The position numbers and the translations under genes are program-made. Shown one piece after another: positions 50,896-59,786 of a stretch of 64,000 bases of DNA. Below the pieces are notes generated by a model. It had not been told where the DNA came from. It worked only from the letters and a program-made list of their open reading frames with translations, and did not search any database. The first letter of the stretch is position 1. Every line of letters begins with the position of its first letter. This DNA is from Streptomyces galbus (GTDB lineage: Bacteria > Actinomycetota > Actinomycetes > Streptomycetales > Streptomycetaceae). Location: positions 186,001-250,000 of the forward strand of contig NZ_SZPR01000017.1 in assembly GCF_005280195.1 (NCBI RefSeq), read 5' to 3'.

Positions 50896-51906
50896 ATGCG
50901 CCGCTACGGCAAGCACACCGACGAGGACGACATCCGCAGCCGCCCCAACCGCAAGGGCAACCGGCCGCGGACCAACATCCGGCCCAAGCACGAGGACGCC
51001 GCCGAGGGCCTGGTTCTGACCGTCGACCGGGGCCGGCTGACGTGCCTGGTCGACGGCCGGACGGTGCTGGCGATGAAGGCCCGTGAACTGGGCCGCAAGG
51101 CCGCCGTGGTCGGCGACCGGGTGGCGCTGGTCGGCGACCTGTCCGGCGCGAAGGACACGCTGGCCCGCATCGTCCGCATCGAGGAGCGCACCTCGGTGCT
51201 GCGCCGCACGGCCGACGACGACGACCCCTACGAGCGGGTGGTGGTGGCCAACGCCGACCAGCTCGCCGTGGTCACCGCCCTCGCCGACCCGGAGCCCCGC
51301 CCGCGGCTCATCGACCGCTGCCTGGTCGCCGCGTTCGACGGCGGCCTCGAACCGCTGCTGGTGCTGACCAAGTCCGACCTCGCCCCGCCGGACAAGCTGC
51401 TGGAGCTGTACGGCGACCTGGACATCCCCTACGTGGTGACCAGCCGCGAGGAGCTGGAGAACGGCACCGCGGCGGACCGGGTGCGCGAGCAACTGGCGGG
51501 ACGCGTCACCGCGTTCGTCGGCCACTCGGGCGTCGGCAAGACGACACTGGTGAACGCGCTGGTGCCCGAGGAGCGGCGGCGCCTGACCGGTCACGTCAAC
51601 GCGGTGACCGGCCGCGGCCGGCACACCACCACCTCCGCGCTGGCGCTGCCGCTGGACGGCGCGGCGGGCTGGGTGATCGACACCCCGGGCGTGCGGTCCT
51701 TCGGTCTCGCGCACGTCGACCCGTCCCGGGTGATCCACGCCTTCCCCGACCTGGAACCGGGCACCGCGGGCTGCCCGCGCGCGTGCAGTCACGACGAGCC
51801 GGACTGCGCGCTGGACGCGTGGGTGGCCGAGGGGCACGCGGACCCGGCGCGGCTGTACTCGCTGCGTCGGCTGCTGTCGACGCGTGAGCGCACGGAAGGC
51901 GACTGA
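50896..51906 (+). CDS. rsgA: Ribosome small-subunit GTPase RsgA
   Basis: The product has 336 aa, 17 bp after aroA. The GTPase motifs are circularly permuted: VLTKSD (G4) comes before GHSGVGKTTLVNAL (G1, P loop) and DTPGVRSF (G3). An OB-like domain precedes them and the C-terminal zinc finger CPRACSHDEPDCALD follows. It assists late maturation of the 30S subunit. The basic N terminus (RSRPNRKGNRPRTN) is typical of actinobacterial versions. Confidence 0.93.
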   Translation: MRRYGKHTDEDDIRSRPNRKGNRPRTNIRPKHEDAAEGLVLTVDRGRLTCLVDGRTVLAMKARELGRKAAVVGDRVALVGDLSGAKDTLARIVRIEERTSVLRRTADDDDPYERVVVANADQLAVVTALADPEPRPRLIDRCLVAAFDGGLEPLLVLTKSDLAPPDKLLELYGDLDIPYVVTSREELENGTAADRVREQLAGRVTAFVGHSGVGKTTLVNALVPEERRRLTGHVNAVTGRGRHTTTSALALPLDGAAGWVIDTPGVRSFGLAHVDPSRVIHAFPDLEPGTAGCPRACSHDEPDCALDAWVAEGHADPARLYSLRRLLSTRERTEGD

Positions 51907-51990
51907 GCACCGCGTTGTTTGGTGGGGCCGGACCCCGGTAAGTGCATAATCGCACCGAGCGGTGATCCGGTACCTACGGGAGGACAGCAC

Positions 51991-52314
51991 ATGGCGTGGC
52001 TGCTGGTCATGGTGGCCGGACTGCTCGAGACCGGCTTCGCCGTGTGTCTGAAGCTCTCCCACGGGTTCACCCGGCTGTGGCCGACGATCGCCTTCTGCGT
52101 GTTCGCCCTCGGCAGCTTCGGCCTGCTGACCCTGTCCCTGCGCAAGCTGGACGTGGGACCCGCGTACGCGGTGTGGACCGGCATCGGCGCGGCCGGCACG
52201 GCGATCTACGGCATGGTCTTCCTCGGCGACCTGGTGTCGACCCTGAAGATCGTCTCGATCAGCCTGGTCATCATCGGCGTGATCGGGCTCCAGCTCTCCG
52301 GCTCGACGCACTGA
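51991..52314 (+). CDS. SMR-family multidrug / guanidinium exporter
   Basis: The product has 107 aa from ATG 51991 with GGGAGGACA upstream. Four membrane helices with the conserved membrane glutamate in LLVMVAGLLETGFAVCLKLS, and AYAVWTGIGAAGTAIYGMVFLGD in the third helix. The sequence is closer to SugE/Gdx-type guanidinium exporters than to EmrE (LETGFAV resembles the SugE motif). A TetR gene is convergent downstream and may control it. Confidence 0.85.
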   Translation: MAWLLVMVAGLLETGFAVCLKLSHGFTRLWPTIAFCVFALGSFGLLTLSLRKLDVGPAYAVWTGIGAAGTAIYGMVFLGDLVSTLKIVSISLVIIGVIGLQLSGSTH

Positions 52315-52360
52315 GGCGCCGGCGGGCGCGCGGGCACCGGCGGGGCCACGGCGGGCGCGC

Positions 52361-52963
52361 TCAGGCCGGCGGGCGGTGCAGGGCGCCGCGCACCAGGTCC
52401 GCGAGGCCGCCCTCACCCGGTGGCGCGGCCACGCAGGACAGGGCGACGCGGACGACCAGTTCGCAGGAGCGGGCCAGCTCGGCGGTGTCCGGCCTGGCGG
52501 CGGGCCCGGCCAGCACCGCCACGGCACGGTCGCGCACCAGGGCCACGAAGTCCCCGGGCGAGGGCAGCGGGCCGTCCGCCCGCCGCTGCGCCGGTACCGC
52601 GGCGGAGGCCGGGGCGGGCCGCAGCGCGGGCGTCGGCAGGCGCTCGCTCCAGCAGCCGGTGAGCAGGGCGCGGACCAGCGCGTTGTCGTGGGCGGCGGTC
52701 ACGGTCCACTCGGCGGTGGCGGTCAGCCGCTCCCGGGCGTCGCCGTGCCCGGCGAGGGCCCGCTCCACCCCGGCGAGGTAGCCGTCGGCCTCGCGGCGCA
52801 CCAGGGCGCGGGCGAGGCCGTCCTTGCTGCCGAACTCGTTGTACAGCGTCTGCCGGGACACCCCGGCCGCCGCGGCCACGTCGACCATGCGCACCGTGGA
52901 CCACGGCCGACGCGTCAGGGCCGCGAAGGCGGCGTCCAGCAGTGACTCCCGCGCACCCGGCAT
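52361..52963 (-). CDS. TetR family transcriptional regulator
   Basis: The product has 200 aa. The N-terminal helix-turn-helix reads SLLDAAFAALTRRPWSTVRMVDVAAAAGVSRQTLYNEFGSKDGLARALVRRE. The long helical C terminus would bind a ligand. It is convergent with the SMR exporter, 46 bp away, so a drug-efflux control role is plausible from position only. Confidence 0.84.
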   Translation of the reverse strand: MPGARESLLDAAFAALTRRPWSTVRMVDVAAAAGVSRQTLYNEFGSKDGLARALVRREADGYLAGVERALAGHGDARERLTATAEWTVTAAHDNALVRALLTGCWSERLPTPALRPAPASAAVPAQRRADGPLPSPGDFVALVRDRAVAVLAGPAARPDTAELARSCELVVRVALSCVAAPPGEGGLADLVRGALHRPPA

Positions 52964-53136
52964 CCTCGCCTCCCTGCGACGGCACTGCGCCCAGATTTGA
53001 CGGGCTTGTCCGCACTGTCAAGGGGTCGCGGAGGGGGCGGATCGCGGCATCCTGCCCGGCCGCCCCGGGCGGGCGTCCACCGGGTGCCCCGGCCCCCTGT
53101 GGCCCCGCGCCCGCCGGGACGGATACCGTTCGTCAC

Positions 53137-53937
53137 ATGCCGGACTACCTCGACGACCTGCGGCTGGCCCACGTCCTCGCGGACGCCGCCGACGCCGCCA
53201 CCACGGCCCGCTTCAAGGCCCTCGACCTCAAGGTGGAGACGAAGCCGGACATGACCCCGGTGAGCGAGGCGGACAAGGCGGCCGAGGAGATCATCCGCGG
53301 CCAGCTCCAGCGCGCCCGTCCCCGGGACGCGATCCTCGGCGAGGAGTACGGGGTGGAGGGCACCGGCCCGCGCCGCTGGGTGGTCGACCCGATCGACGGC
53401 ACCAAGAACTACGTCCGGGGCGTCCCGGTGTGGGCGACGCTGATCGCCCTCATGGAGGCGGGCGAGGGCGGCTACCAGCCGGTCGTCGGGGTCGTGTCCG
53501 CTCCGGCGCTCGGCCGCCGCTGGTGGGCCGCGAAGGGGCACGGCGCCTACTCCGGGCGCAGCCTGTCCTCCGCCACCCGGCTGCACGTCTCGCGGGTCGC
53601 CGACCTCGCGGACGCCTCCTTCGCCTACTCGTCCCTGTCCGGCTGGGAGGAGCAGGGCCGCCTGGACGGCTTCCTGGACCTCACCCGCCGGGTCTGGCGC
53701 ACGCGCGCGTACGGGGACTTCTGGCCGTACATGATGGTCGCCGAGGGGGCGGTGGACCTGTGCGCCGAGCCCGAGCTGTCGCTGTGGGACATGGCCGCCA
53801 CCGCGATCGTCGTGACGGAGGCGGGGGGCACCTTCACCGGCCTCGACGGCCGTCCCGGCCCGCACAGCGGCAACGCCGCCGCGTCGAACGGCCTGCTGCA
53901 CGACGCACTGCTGGACCACCTCCACCCGCGCGGGTGA
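53137..53937 (+). CDS. hisN: Histidinol-phosphatase (inositol monophosphatase family)
   Basis: The product has 266 aa from ATG 53137. Mg2+-site motifs of the family are complete: ILGEEYG (glutamates), WVVDPIDGTKNYVRG and the C-terminal LSLWDMAATAIVVTEAGG. In S. coelicolor the corresponding IMPase-like gene encodes the histidinol-phosphate phosphatase of histidine synthesis. Length and motifs agree; paralogous inositol phosphatases are the main alternative. Confidence 0.88.
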   Translation: MPDYLDDLRLAHVLADAADAATTARFKALDLKVETKPDMTPVSEADKAAEEIIRGQLQRARPRDAILGEEYGVEGTGPRRWVVDPIDGTKNYVRGVPVWATLIALMEAGEGGYQPVVGVVSAPALGRRWWAAKGHGAYSGRSLSSATRLHVSRVADLADASFAYSSLSGWEEQGRLDGFLDLTRRVWRTRAYGDFWPYMMVAEGAVDLCAEPELSLWDMAATAIVVTEAGGTFTGLDGRPGPHSGNAAASNGLLHDALLDHLHPRG

Positions 53938-54146
53938 ACTGACGCCACGTCCGGCGCACTCGCCCCAGGGGCGGATGAGCGCGTGCGCCCTCAACCGGCC
54001 GCACGCGCCCTCTTGTTGACCCCCGCTTTGCCTGCCACTCTGAGAATCCCCCCACTTGTGCATTTGTGAAACGCTGAACAAAGGGCTGAACAAGGCAGGA
54101 AGGGCGGGGACACCCAGGCGGGACACACCAGGAGGTGGCTCGATCC

Positions 54147-54539
54147 ATGCTCGTCCGTGACGCCATGAGCACCGTGGTCCTCATCATCGGCCCCCACCAC
54201 ACCCTGCGGCAGGCGGCGGCGCTGATGTCCGCCCGCCGGGTCGGCGCGGCCGTCGTGCACGACCCCGACGCCGGAGGGATCGGCATCCTCACCGAGCGCG
54301 ACATCCTCAACTCCGTCGGCCTCGGCCAGGACCCCGACACCGAGCGCACCCAGGACCACACGACCACCGACGTGGTGTTCGCGGCCCCGGGCTGGACGCT
54401 GGAGGAGGCGGCCCGTTCCATGACCCACGGCGGCTTTCGCCACCTCGTCGTCCTCGACCGCGGTGACGTCACCGGCGTCGTCTCGGTCCGCGACATCATC
54501 CGCTGCTGGGCCCCGGACCGGCAGCAGGTGCCGGCCTGA
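54147..54539 (+). CDS. Two-CBS-domain protein
   Basis: The product has 130 aa from ATG 54147; GTG 54135 overlaps the AGGAGG ribosome site. Two CBS motifs fill the protein: LVRDAMSTVVLIIGPHHTLRQAAALMSARRVGAAVV with ERDIL, then TTDVVFAAPGWTLEEAARSMTHGGFRHLVVL with VVSVRDII. CBS pairs bind adenosyl compounds such as AMP, ATP or SAM. As a stand-alone unit it probably regulates another protein; no partner is adjacent. Confidence 0.87.
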   Translation: MLVRDAMSTVVLIIGPHHTLRQAAALMSARRVGAAVVHDPDAGGIGILTERDILNSVGLGQDPDTERTQDHTTTDVVFAAPGWTLEEAARSMTHGGFRHLVVLDRGDVTGVVSVRDIIRCWAPDRQQVPA

Positions 54540-54572
54540 GCCGCGGCCCGGCCGCACGGCCCGGGCGCACGA

Positions 54573-54636
54573 ACGGGCCGGACCCCCCTCGACGGGCCCC
54601 ACCGGAGTGGAGCGGTCGAGGAAGGGTCCGGCCCGT
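54573..54636. terminator. Long bidirectional terminator before katA
   Basis: ACGGGCCGGACCC (54573-54585) pairs with GGGTCCGGCCCGT (54624-54636), and inside it CTCGAC (54588-54593) pairs with GTCGAG (54615-54620). It stands between the convergent CBS and catalase genes. Confidence 0.72.
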
Positions 54637-54664
54637 CCCCCGGCAAGCGGTCCAGTGCTGGTGA

Positions 54665-56119
54665 TCAGCCGCGCAGGGCCTGGACCGCGGCCTCCAGCCG
54701 CTTGCCGAAGTCGTCGTCCGCCCGGCGGAAGTTCTCCACCGCCCGCTCGACGATGTCGTCGCGCGAGACGCCCGCGAGCGCGCCCGAGAGGTTGGCGACC
54801 AGGCGCTCCTTCTCGTCCTCGCGCATCAGCCGGTAGAGGTTGCCGGCCTGCACGAAGTCGTCGTCCTCGGCGTGGCGGGGCGTCGGGTGGGCGCCGGTGC
54901 CGCCGGGGACGGCGTCGAACGGCTGCCACAGCGGACGGCCCGTCTGGTACGGCCCGCCGAAGCTGTTGGGCTCGTAGTTCTTCTCGCCGCCGTGCCGGCC
55001 GTCGTAGAGGTGGCCGTCGCGGGAGTGGGTGCGCGCCTCGGTGGCGTGCGGGCGGTTCACCGGCAGGTGGTCGGCGTTGATGCCGACGCGGTAGCGGTGC
55101 GCGTCGCCGTAGGCGAACAGGCGGCCCTGCAGCATCTTGTCCGGCGAGGGGCCGATGCCCGGCACGAAGTGGGCCGGCGAGAAGATGCTCTGCTCGACCT
55201 CGGCGAAGACGTTGCGCGGGTTGCGGTTGAGCTCCAGCCGGCCGAACTCGATCACCGGGTAGTCCGCGTGCGGCCACACCTTGGTCAGGTCGAACGGGTT
55301 GAAGCGGTACGCTGCCGCGTCCGCCGCGGGCATGATCTGCACGCCCACGGTCCAGCTCGGGAACTCGCCGCGCTCGATCGCCTCGCGCAGGTCGCGCTGG
55401 TGGGAGTCGGGGTCCTTGCCGGCGAGGACGTCGGCCTCCTCGGCGGTGAGGTTCCTGATCCCCTGGTCGGTCTTGAAGTGGTACTTGACCCAGAAGACCT
55501 CGCCGTCGGCGTTGTTCCACTGGTAGGTGTGCGAGCCGAAGCCGTCCATGTGCCGGTACGAGGCCGGGATGCCGCGGTCGCCGAACAGCCAGGTCACCTG
55601 GTGCGTGGACTCCGGCGACAGGGACCAGAAGTCCCACACGTTGTCCGGCTCGGTCGAGCCCGTGTAGGGGTCGCGCTTCTGGGTGTGGATGAAGTCCGGG
55701 AACTTGATGGCGTCCCGGATGAAGAACACCGGGGTGTTGTTGCCGACGAGGTCGTAGTTGCCCTCCTCGGTGTAGAACTTCAGCGCGAAGCCCCGCGGGT
55801 CGCGCACGGCGTCCGCGGCACCGAGGTTGCCGGCCACGGTCGAGAAGCGCAGGAAGACCTCGGTCTCCTTGCCCACCGCGGAGAGGAAGGCGGCACGCGT
55901 GTACGGCGTGACGTCGGCGGTCACCGTGAAGGTGCCGTAGGCGCCGGCGCCGCGGGCGTGCACCACGCGCTCCGGGATGCGCTCCCGGTTGAAGTGGGCC
56001 AGCTTCTCCAGCAGGAGCTGGTCCTGGACGAGGACCGGGCCGCCGACGCCCGAGGTCTCGCTGTTCTGGTTGTCGGCAACCGGTGCACCGGCCTCCGTGG
56101 TGAGCGGTCCCTGCGTCAC
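54665..56119 (-). CDS. katA: Monofunctional haem catalase KatA
   Basis: The product has 484 aa from GTG 56119 with AGGAGG upstream. Small-subunit (clade 3) catalase: active-site histidine in RVVHARGAGAYG, VAGNLGAADAVRDPRGFALKFYTEEGNYDLVGNNTPVFFIRD with the catalytic asparagine, and haem ligand tyrosine in the LFAYGDAHRYR segment. It decomposes hydrogen peroxide. The divergent Fur-family gene and the palindrome between them fit the CatR-controlled vegetative catalase of Streptomyces. Confidence 0.94.
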   Translation of the reverse strand: MTQGPLTTEAGAPVADNQNSETSGVGGPVLVQDQLLLEKLAHFNRERIPERVVHARGAGAYGTFTVTADVTPYTRAAFLSAVGKETEVFLRFSTVAGNLGAADAVRDPRGFALKFYTEEGNYDLVGNNTPVFFIRDAIKFPDFIHTQKRDPYTGSTEPDNVWDFWSLSPESTHQVTWLFGDRGIPASYRHMDGFGSHTYQWNNADGEVFWVKYHFKTDQGIRNLTAEEADVLAGKDPDSHQRDLREAIERGEFPSWTVGVQIMPAADAAAYRFNPFDLTKVWPHADYPVIEFGRLELNRNPRNVFAEVEQSIFSPAHFVPGIGPSPDKMLQGRLFAYGDAHRYRVGINADHLPVNRPHATEARTHSRDGHLYDGRHGGEKNYEPNSFGGPYQTGRPLWQPFDAVPGGTGAHPTPRHAEDDDFVQAGNLYRLMREDEKERLVANLSGALAGVSRDDIVERAVENFRRADDDFGKRLEAAVQALRG

Positions 56120-56172
56120 GTGCGCCTCCTGCGTCTTCCTGTTACTCGACCAAAGCCAGTCTCGATCCTACA

Positions 56173-56187
56173 TTGGACTCAGTCCAA
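56173..56187. promoter_or_regulatory. Fur/CatR-type operator of katA
   Basis: TTGGACTCAGTCCAA is a perfect 7-1-7 palindrome in the 133-bp region between katA and its divergent regulator, 54 bp from the katA start. It resembles the operator class of PerR/FurA-like peroxide sensors. Confidence 0.75.
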
Positions 56188-56252
56188 GTCAAATGAACGT
56201 CCAAAGTCACACCTATTCGGAACCTGGTCCGGTTGCTGTTAGGCTGAAGAGT

Positions 56253-56669
56253 ATGAGCGACCTATTGGAACGGCTGCGCGGACGCGGATGGCGGATGACC
56301 GCGCAGAGGCGTGTCGTGGCCGAGGTCCTGGACGGCGAGCACGTCCACCTCACGGCCGACGAGGTCCACGCACGGGCCGTCGCCAAGCTGCCGGAGATCT
56401 CCCGGGCGACCGTGTACAACACCCTCGGTGAGCTGGTCACCCTCGGCGAGGTGCTCGAGGTCAGCACGGACCAGCGCGCCAAGCGGTACGACCCGAACGC
56501 GCACCGCCCCCACCACCACCTGGTGTGCGCGCGGTGCGGTGCGATCCGGGACGTGCACCCGTCGGGCAACCCGCTGGCCGACCTCCCCGACTCCGAGCGC
56601 TTCGGCTTCACGGTGTCGGACGTCGAGGTCACCTACCGCGGCGTCTGCCCCAACTGCGCGGCGGCGTAG
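56253..56669 (+). CDS. catR: Fur-family peroxide regulator CatR
   Basis: The product has 138 aa from ATG 56253. The winged helix (GWRMTAQRRVVAEVLDGEHVHLTADEVHARA, ISRATVYNTLGEL) is followed by the metal site AHRPHHHLVCARCGAIRDV with the HHH cluster and CxxC, and CPNCAAA completes a second CxxC for structural zinc. This is PerR-like: metal-catalysed histidine oxidation would release katA. It is divergent from katA across the palindrome. Confidence 0.92.
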   Translation: MSDLLERLRGRGWRMTAQRRVVAEVLDGEHVHLTADEVHARAVAKLPEISRATVYNTLGELVTLGEVLEVSTDQRAKRYDPNAHRPHHHLVCARCGAIRDVHPSGNPLADLPDSERFGFTVSDVEVTYRGVCPNCAAA

Positions 56670-56693
56670 GCCCCCCGAGCCGTCACCACGCCG

Positions 56694-56735
56694 AAGGGCA
56701 CCGCACTCCCCCTGACCGGGGAGTGCGGTGCCCTT
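56694..56735. terminator. Bidirectional terminator after catR
   Basis: AAGGGCACCGCACTCCCC (56694-56711) and its exact complement (56718-56735) form an 18-bp stem with a 6-nt loop and T residues on both sides. It separates convergent catR and the GH64 gene. Confidence 0.85.
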
Positions 56736-56761
56736 TCGTGTGAGCGTCGTGGTCCGGCGCC

Positions 56762-57961
56762 TCAGAACGCCGTCAGGGTGAGGGTGAAGCCCGTGGGCTT
56801 CGTGTCCTGGACGTAGGAGGCGAAGTCGGCCACGTCGTCGAAGGCGAAGCCGTAGGCCTTGCCGTCCACGGTGGCCGCGTGGACGGCCCGCGCGTAGTGG
56901 TTGGTCAGCGCGCCCCGGTAGAACGTCGCCGGGTCGGTGGCCGGCTGCGCGGGGTGGCTGATCAGGGTGGAGCGGTTGAAGGCCGCGCCCAGGACCGCGG
57001 CCACCGGGCCGGTCGTCCCGTCGTTGGGGGCGGCGAGGTTGCCGTCGCAGAAGAGGACGTCACGGGTGGAGGGCCTGGCGAACGACACCGCCGCCGGGCC
57101 GTCGAAGGTGAGCCGCTCGCCGCGGACGCGTCCGGTGAACGTCCCCGCGTTCGTGCTGACCGTGAGGTCCTTGCCGGTGTACGTGCTCCACACCTCGTCG
57201 ATGTACGGCGCGAAGTAGTCCTCGGGGAACAGGCCCGCGTCCAGGCCGTGGCCCGGGGCGATGATCCGCGTGTCGTCCACGACCAGCGGGGCGAACTCCT
57301 CCACCTGCCGCAGGGCCGCGAAGGCCGCGGCCCGGCCGCCGTCGCGCACGGCGCCCGTCGTCTGGTCCTTCTCCCCGGTGAGCCGGATGCTCATCGGGAC
57401 GCTGAACATGTCCACCATCGTGGTGTTGCAGAACATCCCGTCCGCGTTGTGGGTGAACTCCGCGCAGTCGTGCAGGATCCCGTAGTTGGGGTCCGAGGCG
57501 ACCCAGCCGGCCGGGTACTGCAGGGCGGCGTCGCCGTTGCCGTCGGTCACGGCCTTGAACTTGAGCTTCGCGCCCAGCGAGACGTAGATGCGGCCCGACA
57601 TGCGGGGCAGGGACAGCGTGGTCGCGCCGCTGCCCGCGAGCGGTATCGCGTAGTCGGTGAAGCCGTCGGGGCCGTTGTCCGAGAGCGCGACGGGGGCGAG
57701 GGTGCCGTCCGGGGTGAGCCGCACCTGCTTGCCGTCGGCGTTGCCGACGACGTACAGGTGCACCGAACCGTTCCCGAACGAGCCGCTGTTGTTGACCACG
57801 GTGACCGGGAGCGCGCCGCCCGCCGCGGGCGCGGACCCGCCGCTCTGCCCCGCGAGGGCGTGCGGGGCGACGGCGGCGATCGCCGGGACGCCCACGGCGG
57901 CGCCCCCGAGGGCGAACAGCATCTTGCGGCGGGTCAGGCTGCGCTGGTGACGAGGTGCCAT
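56762..57961 (-). CDS. Secreted family 64 beta-1,3-glucanase
   Basis: The product has 399 aa. A Tat-type signal (RSLTRRKMLFALGGAAVG, with twin Arg) ends near ALA at about residue 37. The mature part shows GH64 features: a beta-barrel with thaumatin-like start (LPVTVVNNSG), PNYGILHDCAEFTHNADGMFCNTTMVDMFSVPMSI and a later FAPYIDEVWSTY. GH64 enzymes release laminaripentaose from beta-1,3-glucan of fungal walls. No carbohydrate-binding module is attached. It follows the GH16 gene on the same strand (73 bp). Confidence 0.87.
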   Translation of the reverse strand: MAPRHQRSLTRRKMLFALGGAAVGVPAIAAVAPHALAGQSGGSAPAAGGALPVTVVNNSGSFGNGSVHLYVVGNADGKQVRLTPDGTLAPVALSDNGPDGFTDYAIPLAGSGATTLSLPRMSGRIYVSLGAKLKFKAVTDGNGDAALQYPAGWVASDPNYGILHDCAEFTHNADGMFCNTTMVDMFSVPMSIRLTGEKDQTTGAVRDGGRAAAFAALRQVEEFAPLVVDDTRIIAPGHGLDAGLFPEDYFAPYIDEVWSTYTGKDLTVSTNAGTFTGRVRGERLTFDGPAAVSFARPSTRDVLFCDGNLAAPNDGTTGPVAAVLGAAFNRSTLISHPAQPATDPATFYRGALTNHYARAVHAATVDGKAYGFAFDDVADFASYVQDTKPTGFTLTLTAF

Positions 57962-58034
57962 GAGGGGTGCTCCTTGGGGAGTGCGGCGGTGGGGGGTGCC
58001 GCGAGGAGGGGTCGTGGGGGGCCGTGGTGGGGGC

Positions 58035-59324
58035 TCAGACGAGGGACCACTTCTGGTTGGCGTTGCCGGAGCAGGTCCAGGTCTGCAGGCGGGTGCCGTC
58101 GGCGGCGGAGTTGCCCTTGGCGTCCAGGCACTTGCCGGCGCCGACGTTGGTCAGGTCGCGGGCCGCCGTGTACGTCCACTGCTGGGCCGGGGTGCCGTTG
58201 CACGTGTAGAGCTGGACGACCGCGCCGTCGTCGTGCGAACCGCCCTGCACGTCCAGGCACTTGCCCAGGGCGCGTACGGTGCCGTCGCTGCCGAGGGTCC
58301 AGCGCTGGGCGTCGTTGCCGGTGCAGGTGTGCAGTTGGACGGGGGTGCCGTCGGCGGTGCCGGCGCCGGCCACGTCCACGCACATGTCGCCGATGCCCTT
58401 GAGGGCGCCGGCCCGGGGGGCGGTGCCGGAGCCGGTGCCCGCGCCCGTGCCGGAGTCCGAGGTGGTGACGTGGACGTAGTCGACGGTCATCGTCTGCGGG
58501 AAGGAGGTGCCGGCGTCCGGGCTCCCGGGCCAGTCACCGCCGACCGCGAAGTTCAGGATGAGGAAGAACGGGTGGTCGTAGACCCACCTGTTGCCGCCCA
58601 CGTCGGCGGGGGTGCGGGTCTCGTAGGGCCTGCCGTCCACGGACCAGGTGATCGCCGAGGGGCTCCAGTCGACCGCGAAGACGTGGAAGTCGTCGGCGAA
58701 CGAGGCGCCGTTCGGCAGGGTGTACCCGGCGCCGATGCCGCCCGCGCCGGAGTAGCCGGGGCCGTGGATCGTGCCGTGCACGGTGCCGGGCTCCTTGCCG
58801 ACGTTCTCCATGATGTCGATCTCGCCGCTGGCGGGCCAGCCCGCGCTGCCGAGGTCGTCGCCGAGCATCCAGAACGCCGGCCACACGCCCTGGCCCCGCG
58901 GGACCTTGATCCGGGACTCGAAGTGGCCGTACTTCTGCGTGAAGGTCCTGACGGTGTTCAGCCGGGCCGAGGTGTACTGGCACGTGCCGTACCAGCACTG
59001 CAGGCCGGCGTCCGTGTTCTTGCGGGCGGTGATCACCAGGTGGCCGTTGCCGTCGAGGGCGGCGTTGCCCGTGCTGTTCGTGTAGTACTGCAGCTCGTGG
59101 TTGCCGTTCCCGCCGCCGCCCGTCTCCAGGGTCCACTTCGCTGCGCTGGGCGCGCTGCCCGCACCGCCCTCGAAGTCGTCGGACCAGGTCGTGGTGGCGG
59201 TGGCGGCGCTCGCGCGGTTCGTCGCCGGGTCCGAGGTGTTGAGGAGGAGGGCGGCGGCGAGGGCGGCGAGCGTCAGCAGCGCCAGCCCTCCGAACGACCA
59301 TCTGCGTGCGCGATGAGCGGCCAT
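58035..59324 (-). CDS. Secreted GH16 beta-1,3-glucanase with ricin-type lectin domain
   Basis: The product has 429 aa from ATG 59324. A Sec signal peptide (WSFGGLALLTLAALAAALLL) precedes a GH16 catalytic domain at about 45-290, with the catalytic motif GEIDIMENVG and YHFE-type surroundings (FHVFAVDWSPSAITW). A Gly/Ser/Thr linker (GTGAGTGSGT) leads to a C-terminal ricin-B trefoil with three QxW-like repeats (AQRWTLG, AQQWTYT, NQKWSLV). It should hydrolyse laminarin-type glucan and bind its sugars. Confidence 0.9.
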   Translation of the reverse strand: MAAHRARRWSFGGLALLTLAALAAALLLNTSDPATNRASAATATTTWSDDFEGGAGSAPSAAKWTLETGGGGNGNHELQYYTNSTGNAALDGNGHLVITARKNTDAGLQCWYGTCQYTSARLNTVRTFTQKYGHFESRIKVPRGQGVWPAFWMLGDDLGSAGWPASGEIDIMENVGKEPGTVHGTIHGPGYSGAGGIGAGYTLPNGASFADDFHVFAVDWSPSAITWSVDGRPYETRTPADVGGNRWVYDHPFFLILNFAVGGDWPGSPDAGTSFPQTMTVDYVHVTTSDSGTGAGTGSGTAPRAGALKGIGDMCVDVAGAGTADGTPVQLHTCTGNDAQRWTLGSDGTVRALGKCLDVQGGSHDDGAVVQLYTCNGTPAQQWTYTAARDLTNVGAGKCLDAKGNSAADGTRLQTWTCSGNANQKWSLV

Positions 59325-59378
59325 GGGGAGAACACACCTTGTCGTCGGGGAGGGTCTTCCTGGCCGACGCACCGGTTC

Positions 59379-59392
59379 TGAGAGCGCTCTCA
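59379..59392. promoter_or_regulatory. LacI-family (CebR-like) operator
   Basis: TGAGAGCGCTCTCA is a perfect 14-bp palindrome 55 bp upstream of the GH16 start. It differs from the CebR box TGGGAGCGCTCCCA by one position in each half. A glucan-oligosaccharide-responsive LacI repressor encoded elsewhere probably controls the glucanase genes. Confidence 0.75.
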
Positions 59393-59594
59393 CGCTGCGC
59401 GGACGGCACCGTCGGCGAGCCCAGACGATACGCAGGAAGGTTGCCCCTGCCAACCGGAACCCGCATCCTCGAATCAGGCCCTGACCTGGGATTACCTCAA
59501 GTAACGCCGACAACCCGAAGCACGCTTAATCCGTGTTTAAACCACGCTTAAGGAGAGCGGAGGGGGGGCGCGAGGGCGGAGCACGGCACACGAC

Positions 59595-59626
59595 GAGGGC
59601 CGGAACCCATTCGGATTCCGGCCCTC
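59595..59626 (-). terminator. Terminator of the first tRNA-fMet gene
   Basis: GAGGGCCGGAA (59595-59605) and TTCCGGCCCTC (59616-59626) pair over 11 bp with a 10-nt loop, directly downstream of the tRNA on the minus strand. Confidence 0.75.
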
Positions 59627-59635
59627 GTCCATCAG

Positions 59636-59709
59636 TAGCGGGGACAGGATTTGAACCTGCGACCTCTGGGTTATGAGCCCAGCGAGCTACCGAGCTGCTC
59701 CACCCCGCG
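59636..59709 (-). tRNA. Initiator tRNA-Met (anticodon CAT), copy 1
   Basis: A 74-nt cloverleaf without encoded CCA. The anticodon CAT (complement at 59673-59675) sits in a stem with three consecutive G-C pairs (GGGCTCATAACCC), and the 1-72 position is an unpaired C-T, both hallmarks of initiator tRNA. GGTTCAAATCC is the T arm. It is identical to the copy at 61961-62034. Confidence 0.95.
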
Positions 59710-59786
59710 TCGGTGAATGCAATGTTACGTCAAGGAGGAGGACGGAAGCAAATCACCGCCCGGGGCACGTCCGTCCCACCCCTGCC

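Noticed and set aside
51907..51990. Possible guanidine riboswitch before the SMR exporter
   Set aside because: Gdx-type genes often have one, but the 84-bp leader shows no guanidine-I, II or III core that I can align; only a small GTGC/GCAC hairpin is seen.
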